A DNA stretch of 37,967 nucleotides from Candidatus Dojkabacteria bacterium (GTDB lineage Bacteria > Patescibacteriota > Dojkabacteria > JAOAGR01): contig JAOAGR010000014.1 of NCBI GenBank assembly GCA_026415655.1, forward strand, positions 1-37,967. Direction: 5' to 3'. This document shows, piece by piece, positions 1 to 7,177 of this stretch (the first letter of the stretch is position 1; each line of letters begins with the position of its first letter). The notes under the pieces were generated by a model, which was not told where the DNA came from, searched no databases, and worked only from the letters and a program-made list of their open reading frames with translations. A program made the position numbers and the translations under genes.

Positions 1-22
1 GTAAACAGTTTATACATCAAAA

Positions 23-436
23 TTAAAATGATAATGGCACAATATTAAAATACACAAGTACTAAAAATATCATTACTAAAACTAAAACAATAACTATACC
101 AATGCCTATATTTATCAACATCGAAATATTGTCTTTTGATGATGAATTTTTAACGTTAGTTTGTGTGTTTTCATTAATATATGATGAATTATTAGTAACG
201 ACAGACGTAGAATTTTTAGCTACATTATTTTGATCTGTAGTCACCTCTATCGCCAATCTTTCATCTGGAAGAGGAGGAAGACCATCATCTATCATGTGTT
301 TTTGTGGTATATCACTAGGTGGTGTAAAGGTTTGTAAGGATTGTATACTTGGTATACCACTAGTGATTTTTAATTCAGGTGGCAGCTTTAGATCATTTTC
401 TGGATCTAAATCTATAGAATTATTTGGGTTTTGCAT
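23..436 (-). CDS. Hypothetical tail-anchored membrane protein
   Basis: A 137-residue protein of unknown function. The first ~100 residues are hydrophilic and low in complexity, rich in Asn, Ser, Pro and Asp, and probably disordered. Residues ~106-131 form one strongly hydrophobic helix (IGIGIVIVLVLVMIFLVLVYF) followed by only a few residues, so the topology looks like a C-terminal tail anchor. There is no N-terminal signal and no recognisable domain. The ATG at 436 is the only good start; no Shine-Dalgarno sequence is visible. It is divergent from the tRNA-Ala gene, about 60 bp away. That it is a real gene is likely from its full-length open frame and typical tail-anchor layout; no function can be assigned. 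Confidence 0.6.
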   Translation of the reverse strand: MQNPNNSIDLDPENDLKLPPELKITSGIPSIQSLQTFTPPSDIPQKHMIDDGLPPLPDERLAIEVTTDQNNVAKNSTSVVTNNSSYINENTQTNVKNSSSKDNISMLINIGIGIVIVLVLVMIFLVLVYFNIVPLSF

Positions 437-455
437 AATTATAATTTATTAATGT

Positions 456-483
456 TTTACAAATAAGTCAAATGGTGTAAAAT
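456..483 (+). promoter_or_regulatory. Predicted promoter of tRNA-Ala
   Basis: A -35-like TTTACA at 456-461 and a -10-like TAAAAT at 478-483 are separated by 16 nt, and the tRNA begins 12 nt downstream. Spacing and hexamers fit a sigma-70-type promoter. Assigned by inspection only. Confidence 0.5.
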
Positions 484-495
484 TATTGCGTAATA

Positions 496-572
496 GGGCC
501 CTTAGTTCAGCTTGGTAGAACGCTTCTATGGCATAGAAGAAGTCAGCGGTTCGAGTCCGCTAGGGTCCACCA
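496..572 (+). tRNA. tRNA-Ala (anticodon GGC)
   Basis: A complete cloverleaf can be drawn. The acceptor stem GGGCCCT pairs with AGGGTCC, the anticodon stem is CTTCT/AGAAG, and the T-arm carries the GGTTCGAGTCC-type loop. The anticodon loop ATGGCAT has T33 and anticodon GGC, which reads GCC and GCU. The third acceptor pair is G3-U70, the classical alanine identity element recognised by AlaRS, which independently supports the assignment. The discriminator is A and the CCA end is encoded in the gene. There is no intron. It stands alone, with no other tRNA in the window. Confidence 0.96.
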
Positions 573-893
573 ATAAGTTGCTAACATATTCTTTTTCAAG
601 GTAAATGTGAGTAAACATGACTTAGAGTAAAATAGAAATATTCATTATTTAAAACCGATTCATTTACAACCTTTATAAAAATAAAAGCGACCCTAATCAA
701 ATTTGAAATTGTTAATTTATATAGTAAAGAAAATAAAAGTATCCTATTCCGTAACACCTAGAAACTTTACAAAAAGAGATAAATTAAATATAAAGTGAAA
801 AATTTTAATTAGTAGATATAAGACAATTTACGCAAATAAAGTAAATAAAAAATTGACCATAAACCAATCAAACAGACCTCAGATAGAAACTTC
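573..893. other. AT-rich intergenic gap, nothing recognised
   Basis: About 320 bp of AT-rich sequence between the tRNA and the small minus-strand gene. I saw no open frame with protein-like composition, no terminator hairpin and no repeat. Confidence 0.6.
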
Positions 894-1097
894 TTATTCT
901 TTTACTCTATGTATCCAACAATATACTACTTCATTTCCGTTTATCCAATAAGTTTCTGTACCAGCATCTAACTCGATAACCTCAATATCATCATGAAACT
1001 TGACATTGTGCAAATGCAGCTCAAATGTCTGGCCATCACTAACTTTTATCATCAATTCACCACATGTATGTAGTTTGTCTTTTACTAATTTATACAT
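894..1097 (-). CDS. Small hypothetical protein
   Basis: A 67-residue soluble protein with a balanced composition, including two Trp, two Cys and several His (for example ELHLHNVKFHDD). It may be a small beta-rich domain. No family is recognised. The ATG at 1097 follows a plausible promoter on the minus strand: TTGAAT, 16 nt, TAAGAT, then 9 nt to the start, so the mRNA would have little or no leader. It is divergent from nothing obvious and is followed by the ~320 bp gap. Promoter position and amino-acid composition favour a real gene over a chance ORF, but no function can be given. Confidence 0.5.
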   Translation of the reverse strand: MYKLVKDKLHTCGELMIKVSDGQTFELHLHNVKFHDDIEVIELDAGTETYWINGNEVVYCWIHRVKE

Positions 1098-1217
1098 ATC
1101 AATACTATCTTATATGAATTGATGAAATATTCAAGTTTTTCATAGAGTTAGAAATACCCGAAGCTTGTTATGTGGCTATAAAGCTTGACTTTTCTTATTT
1201 TAACAATAAAAATAAAA

Positions 1218-1781
1218 TCACATTATATCCACCAATCTATCCTGAAAAACATAAATTATCTCAGTATTACCGTACTTTGTTACTAAATTTTGTGAATTTG
1301 GATAAGTATGACCGTGCAAAAGATATTTTGGCTGATGTTTTTGAATATATTCTAATAATCCAACAAATCCTTGATGTGCTAAAGAATCAGGTTCATCATT
1401 TATACCATACGACGGGCAATGCACAAGCATTACATCAACTCTAGGAAAATTCTTTAACATCTCTGAAGCTTCTTCTTGTGCGTACATCCTTGCATAACGG
1501 TCTTGTTTGTACCTAACACTACCTTCAAATCCACCAAAAGTAAATCCGTTAAATTCAAATACCTTCAAATGCATATTCAAAATTCCAAGATTTTCTAAAT
1601 AACCAACGGTACAATGATTACCATATACACCAAGTTTTGGTATATCATTTATCGATGCTAAGTCTGCAATATCATACTCTTCCAAATCTCCAAGTGTGCA
1701 TATCAAATCAACTTTATTTTTAGATAAAATTGACTTTATATTCTCTCTTGGTGGTCGATCAGAGATGGCTAGGATTTTCAT
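1218..1781 (-). CDS. Calcineurin-like metallophosphoesterase, degenerate metal site
   Basis: A 187-residue protein with the order of motifs of small YfcE/MJ0936-type phosphoesterases: ISD (D8), GD (31-32), GNH (54-56), VH (H121) and GH (157-158). Family members normally use D-x-H for the first motif and GH-x-H for the last; here they read D-R-P and GHTY, so two metal-ligand histidines are replaced (P10 and Y160). The protein may bind one metal, have altered activity, or act non-catalytically. The ATG at 1781 has a -10-like TACAAT 6 nt upstream, suggesting a leaderless message. The plus-strand ORF 1172-1444 overlaps it and looks like a shadow. Fold assignment is confident; substrate is unknown. 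Confidence 0.8.
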   Translation of the reverse strand: MKILAISDRPPRENIKSILSKNKVDLICTLGDLEEYDIADLASINDIPKLGVYGNHCTVGYLENLGILNMHLKVFEFNGFTFGGFEGSVRYKQDRYARMYAQEEASEMLKNFPRVDVMLVHCPSYGINDEPDSLAHQGFVGLLEYIQKHQPKYLLHGHTYPNSQNLVTKYGNTEIIYVFQDRLVDIM

Positions 1782-1850
1782 TCTAAGATTGTAACAAAAT
1801 CAAAAAAATATTACTTAAATTAGTCCATGAAAAAATTTTACAAATTAGAA

Positions 1851-3164
1851 TTATTTAACAACAAAAGTTAATGCATTGCCTGACTTACCAGCCCTGCCAG
1901 TACGGCCTATCCGATGGACATAATCATCAAAATTCTCAGGAGCATCATAATTTATCACGTATGTCACATCTTTGATGTCTAATCCTCTAGAGGCAACATC
2001 TGTGGCAAGCAAAATATTAGTATATCCGTCTTTAAAATTTTTTAGAGCTTTTCTCCTGAAAAATTGAGATCTATCTCCATGAATTGCAGAAATTTTAAAT
2101 CCCCTGGCTGATAGTTCTTTCTCAAGAGTATCAACTCTCATCTTTGTTTTCACAAAAACTATGATTTTTTCTGAATAATGATTTTCTAGAAAATTTATCA
2201 AAGCAGTAGTTTTTTCTGACTCAGAATCTAACCAAACAACATCTTGATCTACGTTGTCAATTGTATCTCCGGTTTTTACCGAAATCTTCACATAATCTTT
2301 TAGAAAGAGATGCACAACCTCTTCAACTTCTTTAGTAGATGTTGCAGAGAAAAATAAAGTTTGTCGTTGTGGTGGTAATTTTGAAGCAATATATTTTATA
2401 TCGTCTATAAATCCCATATCAAGCATACGATCTACCTCATCAAGGACAATTGTCTGAAAATCTTGAAATTTCAAATATCCTCTTTCATAAAGGTCTTTTA
2501 TTCTACCCGGTGTACCAATGATAAAATTGTGTGGTTTCGCAATATGTACTATTTGATCACGAATGTTTCTGCCACCGATTGCCAAGACATAATAAATCTT
2601 CATAAATTTTGAAAAAAGAACTAATTCTTGGCTAATCTGTTCTGCAAGTTCGCGTGTTGGAGCTATTATTAATACTTTTTGTTTGGGATTTTTAGCTACT
2701 TTATCAATTAATGGTATCAGAAATGCGGCAGTTTTACCGGTCCCCGTATTTGCCAAACCAAATACATCCCTTTCATCCATAACCAGAGGAATAGCTTGGT
2801 CTTGGATTGGGGTAGGTGAGATATAATTTCTATAAATAAGATTTTTCTTGATTTGTTCGTGTATTTGTAGATTTTGAAAATCTAAACTGGGTATGTATTT
2901 TTTCTCTTCTATTTTTATTATAGCTTTCTTTATAAATTTATTAGGATCTACACCTTTGGAACGTGATTTCCTAAAACCATTTTTCCTTTTGTTTCTAAAA
3001 CTAAATTTTCTTTTATCACTATGATATCTTTTCTTATCACCTTCAGATTTGAGATATGTTGCAAATTTTGGACGATATTCAAAATGTTTATTTTGAGTTA
3101 TTTTTCCATTTATCTCCGAATTCTGATTCGAATTATATTTATATTCTTTTTTGTTATCCTTCAT
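1851..3164 (-). CDS. DEAD-box ATP-dependent RNA helicase
   Basis: A 437-residue superfamily 2 helicase that would remodel RNA duplexes or RNPs in the cytoplasm using ATP. All motifs appear in order: Q-motif region PTPIQDQAIP, motif I ANTGTGKTAAF, Ia PTRELAEQI, Ib GTPGR, II DEVD, III SAT, V LLATDVASRGLDI and VI HRIGRTGRAG. Motif II is DEVD rather than DEAD, a conservative change that keeps the catalytic Asp-Glu. About 90 residues before the core are very basic (KRKFSFRNKRKNGFRKSR) and probably bind RNA; there is essentially no C-terminal tail after motif VI. This layout is the reverse of RhlE/CsdA proteins, which carry a basic C-terminal tail. The ATG at 3164 is used; no Shine-Dalgarno sequence is seen. 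Confidence 0.93.
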   Translation of the reverse strand: MKDNKKEYKYNSNQNSEINGKITQNKHFEYRPKFATYLKSEGDKKRYHSDKRKFSFRNKRKNGFRKSRSKGVDPNKFIKKAIIKIEEKKYIPSLDFQNLQIHEQIKKNLIYRNYISPTPIQDQAIPLVMDERDVFGLANTGTGKTAAFLIPLIDKVAKNPKQKVLIIAPTRELAEQISQELVLFSKFMKIYYVLAIGGRNIRDQIVHIAKPHNFIIGTPGRIKDLYERGYLKFQDFQTIVLDEVDRMLDMGFIDDIKYIASKLPPQRQTLFFSATSTKEVEEVVHLFLKDYVKISVKTGDTIDNVDQDVVWLDSESEKTTALINFLENHYSEKIIVFVKTKMRVDTLEKELSARGFKISAIHGDRSQFFRRKALKNFKDGYTNILLATDVASRGLDIKDVTYVINYDAPENFDDYVHRIGRTGRAGKSGNALTFVVK

Positions 3165-3505
3165 ATTTTTTATTCAAAAAATTAGACTTATCAAACTTCT
3201 TATGGTGATACTTTATGAAACTGGTATAAAAATAATATTTCCAAAATACCGCCATAATATTCACTTTTCAACCAGCTTTATTAAAAGCTAATTAAAAATA
3301 TAAAAGCACGCATCTAATGATAAGCAAATTAGATATTTGCTTCCTATATAAATAGGATAATTTCTATTCAAATAAATACTAGATTATACAAAAATAATTC
3401 GAACAGAAATTGAACTATGATATTATAACATACAAACCTAAAAATCAAACAAATTTAATTTTGTGTAAGTTCGTTTAAAAACTTATCTTGTTATGTGTTT
3501 TATAA
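3165..3505. other. Intergenic gap with two small inverted repeats
   Basis: No gene seen in ~340 bp. It contains a perfect 8-bp stem (AAGCAAAT, loop TAGAT, ATTTGCTT) at 3322-3342, immediately followed by a 5-bp stem CCTAT/ATAGG. Neither has a T-run, so they are poor terminator candidates. Confidence 0.45.
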
Positions 3506-3910
3506 TCAAACGTAAGATCTAAAAATCTCAATCAATTCTTCATCGCTTAGCTGATCAGCACATAGGTTTACAGCATCATTCCAATTTTTCCAAAACTCAG
3601 GAGTATCCTCTGGCAAATCCACTTCTAATCCTAGTTCCGTTGCAATATTTCTAGGATCCAGATCTAAATCACCGACTTCTATTTCGAAATTATAAACATC
3701 TTTTTTGCCAAATTGATGGGTAAACTTCAATTCAAATTGATCAGTATCAAAAACATAACTTTCCATTTGCATAATCGCTGTCTGTAGATTATCGGATTTA
3801 ACTAAATTTCTGAGAATCTTGTATACATTCAATATTATTTCAGCATCTGGTAGCAACTTTGCACTGAATTCTTCTTTATATTTACTGCTATAAATGCCCG
3901 ATTTTTGCAT
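3506..3910 (-). CDS. Hypothetical acidic protein, second gene of a coupled pair
   Basis: The ORF track begins at a TTG at 3922, but an ATG at 3910 overlaps the stop codon of the upstream gene as TAATG. This is the usual signature of translational coupling, so I take 3910 as the start (134 residues). The protein is soluble and acidic, with a central DLDLDPRNIATELGLEVDLPEDTPEFWKNW stretch and a predicted C-terminal helix (SDEELIEIFRSYV). No family is recognised. The two ORFs are in different frames, but the clean TAATG junction argues against a single frameshifted gene. Confidence 0.55.
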   Translation of the reverse strand: MQKSGIYSSKYKEEFSAKLLPDAEIILNVYKILRNLVKSDNLQTAIMQMESYVFDTDQFELKFTHQFGKKDVYNFEIEVGDLDLDPRNIATELGLEVDLPEDTPEFWKNWNDAVNLCADQLSDEELIEIFRSYV

Positions 3911-4149
3911 TATTTCAGGCAATCCATTTGTATTCTGATTCTAGGATCTATATCCGTTCTATTGTAGTCTGTTATTTGTATTGCAAGCCTTCTTTTAAAC
4001 TTTGGTTCACCAAATTTTTCTTTGAAAATTTTTAACGATTCATTAAATTTTTCCTCGGTTATCAATGATAAGATTTCATTTCCAAACATATATATAGAAG
4101 TGTATGAAGATAACAAAAAATTGCAAATATTCCGTTTGATGATTATCAT
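3910..4149 (-). CDS. Hypothetical small protein, first gene of a coupled pair
   Basis: A 79-residue ORF of unknown function. The conserved-looking part begins at residue 21 (MFGNEILSLITEEKFNESLKIFKEKFG), so translation may start at the internal ATG at 4089 rather than at 4149; no Shine-Dalgarno sequence decides it. The protein is charged and probably helical, ending in a basic stretch (KFKRRLAIQITDYNRTDIDPRIRIQ). Its stop overlaps the start of the following gene by one base (TAATG), so the two products are probably made together. No domain is recognised. Confidence 0.45.
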   Translation of the reverse strand: MIIIKRNICNFLLSSYTSIYMFGNEILSLITEEKFNESLKIFKEKFGEPKFKRRLAIQITDYNRTDIDPRIRIQMDCLK

Positions 4150-4217
4150 GAAAATAAAAAATATTTTAAATTAAAATGCTTTATAGGCATTCAAACATTA
4201 TTTGAGTATAACAACAA

Positions 4218-4349
4218 ATGTATCTTAAATTAAGTAAAAAAAATATAAGCAGTCCTAATAATCAACATAAATTTGATGATATTGAAAAATTATTCTTCGA
4301 AAATGAAGCTCAAAAGTATCCAGATATTAAAAAATTATTATCTAAATGA
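4218..4349 (+). CDS. Possible 43-residue small protein
   Basis: A small ORF too short for the ORF track. It starts at an ATG and ends with TGA, and encodes a Lys/Asn/Glu-rich peptide with a helix-like C-terminal half (DIEKLFFENEAQKYPDIKKLLSK). It is the only open frame with protein-like composition in the 450-bp gap between the 4149 gene and hup. There is no visible ribosome binding site, and a chance ORF in AT-rich DNA cannot be excluded. Confidence 0.25.
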   Translation: MYLKLSKKNISSPNNQHKFDDIEKLFFENEAQKYPDIKKLLSK

Positions 4350-4476
4350 TTTTGAGTTTAGTTCCTTGTATTTTTTATGCGTCAATATCATTAGAAGATA
4401 AAACATTGATATTAACATAATACTATTTCGATAAATACATAAATTATCTGATCTGATGATTAGAAAGGGAAAATAT

Positions 4477-4495
4477 CATACATACATACATACAT
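4477..4495. repeat. CATA microsatellite
   Basis: Four CATA units plus a partial fifth in the non-coding gap upstream of the hup terminator. It is the only simple tetranucleotide run I noticed in the window. Confidence 0.7.
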
Positions 4496-4550
4496 TATAT
4501 CTATTTTATAAACAGAAAAATTTTTTTGTATAGTTTTATCCAAGAATAAA

Positions 4551-4579
4551 ATAAAAAACCCCCTTTTTTCAAAGGGGGC
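4551..4579 (-). terminator. Rho-independent terminator of hup
   Basis: Read on the minus strand, a perfect 8-bp stem CCCCCTTT/AAAGGGGG closes a GAAA tetraloop (a stable GNRA loop) and is followed by TTTTTTATTTTATT. It lies about 27 bp after the hup stop. This is the strongest terminator in the window. Confidence 0.93.
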
Positions 4580-4605
4580 TTAATATCATTAGACCTTATT
4601 CCCAA

Positions 4606-4896
4606 TTATTTACCCATTGCTTTCGCAACTCTATCTTTTAGTGATTTACCAGCCCTAAATCCTGGAATGATTGATTCTGGTAAATCAATCTTCTGTGATG
4701 GATTTCTAGGATTGACACCTTTTCTTGCTCTTCTTTTTCGTACTACAAAAGCACCAAAACCGGTCAAATTGACCTTTTCACCTGCCTCCAATGCCTCAGC
4801 AACTGACTCAAGCATCGCATCGATAGCTTCTTTTGATTGTTTTAGTGTCATTCCTGTTTTAGCTTGCACTTTTCGTGCTAAATCCATTACGAGCAT
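4606..4896 (-). CDS. hup: HU-family DNA-binding protein
   Basis: A 96-residue nucleoid protein that would bind and bend DNA as a dimer. It shows the HU/IHF pattern: N-terminal helices (ARKVQAKTGMTLKQSKEAIDAML), the GFGAFVVRKRRARKGVNPRNP signature spanning the DNA-binding arm, and the FRAGKSLKDRV end. The start at 4896 (ATG CTC GTA ATG) is chosen because a perfect AGGAGG lies 9 nt upstream at 4906-4911; an internal ATG three codons later would be spaced too far. This is the only strong Shine-Dalgarno sequence I found in the window. The gene has its own promoter and terminator, so it is a monocistronic and probably highly expressed unit. HU versus a specific IHF subunit cannot be decided. Confidence 0.95.
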   Translation of the reverse strand: MLVMDLARKVQAKTGMTLKQSKEAIDAMLESVAEALEAGEKVNLTGFGAFVVRKRRARKGVNPRNPSQKIDLPESIIPGFRAGKSLKDRVAKAMGK

Positions 4897-4931
4897 AGCT
4901 TTTTACCTCCTTTCCTTATTAGGATGGTATA

Positions 4932-4959
4932 AATATAGGACAATTTTTGAATTTTGCAA
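4932..4959 (-). promoter_or_regulatory. Predicted hup promoter
   Basis: On the minus strand, TTGCAA, a 16-nt spacer and TATATT precede a leader of roughly 30 nt that contains the AGGAGG of hup. Its -35 box sits next to the -35 box of the divergent yraN promoter, so polymerase binding at the two may interfere. Confidence 0.5.
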
Positions 4960-4975
4960 ATAGGTAGCTTATAAA
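4947..4975 (+). promoter_or_regulatory. Predicted yraN promoter
   Basis: TTGAAT at 4947-4952, a 17-nt spacer and TATAAA at 4970-4975. The yraN ATG follows 14 nt later, leaving a leader of only about 7 nt. Confidence 0.55.
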
Positions 4976-4989
4976 TAGATATCTGTACA

Positions 4990-5358
4990 ATGAGAAGTAA
5001 CAGTACAAAAGAAAAACTTAACAACACGGAAAAAGGTAAAAAAGGTGAGTTTATAGCCAAAAAATACATTCTTTCAAAAGGAATCAATATCATTGCGGAG
5101 AATCATCATTCTATTTATGGCGAGATAGATATCATCGGTGAAAAAGATAAAAAACTATTCTTTTTTGAAGTAAAACTGAGAAATAATAAAAAATTTGGTG
5201 AAGCAAAAGAAAGTATAACCAAATCCAAATTAGAAAAATTACATAAAACAATACTTGATTGGCTGTCGAAAAATGAAAAATACGCTGATTATGAAATGCA
5301 CCTCATACTTATCGCAATTGATAAAGATAAAATATCAGTTTATGAAATTAGCACATAA
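4990..5358 (+). CDS. yraN: UPF0102 (YraN) family protein, endonuclease-like fold
   Basis: A 122-residue protein of the YraN/UPF0102 family, which has a restriction-endonuclease-like (Holliday-junction-resolvase-type) fold and no firmly established role. The hallmark residues are present: GKKGEFIAKKYI near the N-terminus, YGEIDIIGE and FFEVKLRNN (the D...E-x-K core) and KFGEAKESITKSKLEKL. The ATG at 4990 follows a good promoter. It is divergent from hup with a 93-bp shared control region. The last codons and the sequence just after the stop are partly repeated ~65 bp downstream (see the repeat entry), so the 3' end lies in a rearranged region. Confidence 0.88.
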   Translation: MRSNSTKEKLNNTEKGKKGEFIAKKYILSKGINIIAENHHSIYGEIDIIGEKDKKLFFFEVKLRNNKKFGEAKESITKSKLEKLHKTILDWLSKNEKYADYEMHLILIAIDKDKISVYEIST

Positions 5359-5439
5359 TCCTAGGCATGCCCCTAGGAACGATATTAGAAGATTTACAAA
5401 GAGTTTATAAGTTTAGCACATAATACTAAGCGTGACCCC
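5337..5439 (+). repeat. Imperfect direct duplication of the yraN 3' end
   Basis: Copy 1 at 5337-5373 includes the last yraN codons and the bases after the stop; copy 2 at 5402-5439 lies ~65 bp on. They share a core TTAGCACATAAT and match at most of ~37 positions. Copy 1 runs into a perfect 7-bp hairpin (TCCTAGG/CCTAGGA) and copy 2 into the hairpin repeat at 5434-5460. Confidence 0.7.
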
Positions 5440-5460
5440 ATGCTCAACCATGGGGTTACA
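5434..5460 (+). repeat. Intergenic hairpin repeat, copy 1
   Basis: ACCCCATG, a six-base loop and CATGGGGT form a perfect 8-bp stem, followed by TACA. The 26-bp core matches the hairpin at 21282-21309 at 23 of 26 positions, so this is a repeated sequence and not just a local inverted repeat. There is no T-run after it. Confidence 0.75.
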
Positions 5461-5560
5461 AACCAAAGCCACTAAACTGAGTCACAAATCGAGGTCACAA
5501 GCCGAAGTCACAAATTTAGGTAACAAATTGAGATCATAAATCAAGACCAAGAGTCAAACC
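5457..5560 (+). repeat. Degenerate 13-bp tandem repeat, about eight units
   Basis: Units of exactly 13 bp follow one another without gaps: tacaaaccaaagc, cactaaactgagt, cacaaatcgaggt, cacaagccgaagt, cacaaatttaggt, aacaaattgagat, cataaatcaagac, caagagtcaaacc. A rough consensus is CACAAAtcgAgGT. The array starts inside the hairpin repeat and ends just before the convergent methyltransferase gene. The period is not a multiple of three and no frame across it looks coding. Confidence 0.75.
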
Positions 5561-5572
5561 ACATTTTACAAA

Positions 5573-6052
5573 TTAACAAACGATCTTTTTAAGAAAATAA
5601 CCCACAATACCTCCACATGTAGCGACATTTAAAGAATTTTTAGTTCCGAAGACAGGTATTTTGATAATATATTGAGAAATTTTTATCAATTCATCAGATA
5701 CCCCATTTATTTCATGCCCAAAGATCAAATATACATTAGAATAATCATTGAATTTTATTTTTTCCAAATTGAATAAATCAATCTCATTTTCTGCATTACG
5801 TCCTTCTTCTACAGAACACACCAACGAATTTGCTTTGTCTAAAGAATTTATAAAATCATTATAATTTTGAAAATAATACCATTTGACTTTATCAAGAGTG
5901 CCCAGCGATGTTTTGTCTAATTTTTGACAATTTTGAGGAGTAGGGGAGATACCAAGCAAAATTATTTCATAGCCAAGACAATCCGCAGTACGAAAAAAAG
6001 AACCTACATTAAATGCAGATCTTACATTATCAAGGACAAAAAATATTTTCAT
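5573..6052 (-). CDS. SpoU/TrmH-family RNA 2'-O-methyltransferase
   Basis: A SPOUT-class enzyme that transfers a methyl group from SAM to a ribose 2'-OH of tRNA or rRNA. The three family motifs are present: NVRSAFNVGSFFRTADCLG, the knot-forming YLIFGHEINGVSDE, and the C-terminal IPVFGTKNSLNVATCGGIVGYF. The ORF track starts at 6094, inside the divergent gene; I place the start at the ATG at 6052, where MKIFFVLDNVRSAFNVG gives a normal minimal SpoU N-terminus (159 residues). There is no N-terminal substrate-binding domain, so it resembles the short TrmH/TrmL-like group, but the target cannot be read from sequence. Only 16 bp separate its start from that of the tsaC-tsaE gene. Confidence 0.88.
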   Translation of the reverse strand: MKIFFVLDNVRSAFNVGSFFRTADCLGYEIILLGISPTPQNCQKLDKTSLGTLDKVKWYYFQNYNDFINSLDKANSLVCSVEEGRNAENEIDLFNLEKIKFNDYSNVYLIFGHEINGVSDELIKISQYIIKIPVFGTKNSLNVATCGGIVGYFLKKIVC

Positions 6053-6055
6053 AGA

Positions 6056-6061
6056 TATAAT
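6056..6061 (+). promoter_or_regulatory. -10 element of tsaC-tsaE, leaderless type
   Basis: A perfect TATAAT ends 7 nt before the ATG at 6069, with an AGGACA 17 nt upstream as a possible -35. Transcription would begin at or next to the start codon. The element lies in the 16-bp gap between two divergent start codons. Confidence 0.55.
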
Positions 6062-6068
6062 ATTAACA

Positions 6069-7148
6069 ATGAAAATAATATCATTACAAGACATTGATCA
6101 CCTTGCTGAAGAAATAAAAAAAGGAAAAATAGCTATTTTCCCGTTTGATACATGTTATGGACTCGTGGGCGACGCAACAAATCAACAAACAGTTGACAAA
6201 ATACGTTTATACAAAGCTAAAAACTATCAAAATCCTATACCTACAGTTTACAATAACATAGAACTAATCAAAAAATATACTGAAATAAATGAAAGTGGAG
6301 AAAATTTTATCAAAAGATTTTTGCCCGGTCCTTTTACCCTTATTCTTAGAGCAAAACCAGAAAAATTTGCAAAAGGTGTTATTTCTGAAAAAAATACTAT
6401 AGGCGTCCGAATACCAAATTATGAACCAATTATAAAATTAGTGGAAAAAACACAGGTCCCTCTCACCGCTACATCTGCCAACAAACAAAATACAAAAATA
6501 CCTTATCAAATTAATGATATTACAAAATTCTTTAATAAAAAGGATGAAGAGGTAATCGATTATATTGTCGATGTTGGCATCCTACCAAAAAGATTACCCT
6601 CAACAGTAGTAGATTTAACAACTCCAAATATAAATGTACTGAGAAAAGGTAATATCAAACATGATTTTGAAATTAAAGAAATCTATATAACTAAATCAGA
6701 GGAAGAAACCATAAATCTAGCAAACAATCTTACAAAAAAATATCTAGGTGAAATCATAAAGAGACCTTTAATCTTTGCAATGCACGGTGATATGGGGGCA
6801 GGCAAAACACATTTCGCAAAAGGAATAGCAAAAGCATTGCAAATCGATGAAAATATTAAATCACCAACATTTACCATCATCAACGAATATATCGGACAAG
6901 CAAATGTCAAACTAGTACATATGGATACCTGGAGATTGGGTGATCTTGATTTAGATGAAGAATTACACGATCTAGATTTTGATTCATATTTTCAAGAAAA
7001 AAATAATGATAAATATAACGTCATCATAATCGAATGGATAGAAAAAGTTCTAGATTACATCAAAATTACGCATCCGAACGCAAAAATAATATGGATAGAA
7101 ATAGAAAAAATAGATGACAATACAAGGAAAATAATAGTTGCAGAATAA
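6069..7148 (+). CDS. TsaC-TsaE fusion, tRNA t6A biosynthesis
   Basis: A 359-residue fusion of two enzymes of the threonylcarbamoyladenosine (t6A37) pathway. Residues 1-~205 are a TsaC/Sua5 (YrdC) domain, which makes threonylcarbamoyl-AMP from Thr, bicarbonate and ATP: FPFDTCYGLVGDA, the basic RLYKAKNYQNP, LPGPFTLIL, TATSAN and PSTVVDLT. Residues ~206-359 are TsaE, the ATPase that drives turnover of the TsaB-TsaD complex: Walker A GDMGAGKT (240-247), SPTFTIINEY, HMDTWRL and IIEWIEKV. In most bacteria these are separate genes; both halves here look intact, so one chain may supply both activities. TsaB and TsaD are not in this window. The start at 6069 follows a TATAAT by 7 nt. Confidence 0.92.
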   Translation: MKIISLQDIDHLAEEIKKGKIAIFPFDTCYGLVGDATNQQTVDKIRLYKAKNYQNPIPTVYNNIELIKKYTEINESGENFIKRFLPGPFTLILRAKPEKFAKGVISEKNTIGVRIPNYEPIIKLVEKTQVPLTATSANKQNTKIPYQINDITKFFNKKDEEVIDYIVDVGILPKRLPSTVVDLTTPNINVLRKGNIKHDFEIKEIYITKSEEETINLANNLTKKYLGEIIKRPLIFAMHGDMGAGKTHFAKGIAKALQIDENIKSPTFTIINEYIGQANVKLVHMDTWRLGDLDLDEELHDLDFDSYFQEKNNDKYNVIIIEWIEKVLDYIKITHPNAKIIWIEIEKIDDNTRKIIVAE

Positions 7149-7177
7149 AATAAATATCAATAAAATATTTATAAGTC

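Noticed and set aside
1172-1444. Plus-strand 90-residue ORF
   Set aside because: It overlaps the metallophosphoesterase on the opposite strand almost entirely, and the latter has clear family motifs. This frame shows none.
3506-4149. One gene split by a frameshift
   Set aside because: The two frames meet at a clean TAATG stop-start overlap, which is normal for coupled genes, and no homologue spanning both is recognised.
5434-5460. Rho-independent terminator of yraN
   Set aside because: The stem is strong but no T-run follows on either strand, and the sequence is repeated elsewhere, so it is better called a repeat.
5457-5560. CRISPR array
   Set aside because: The 13-bp units are contiguous and degenerate, with no unique spacers, and no cas gene is present.
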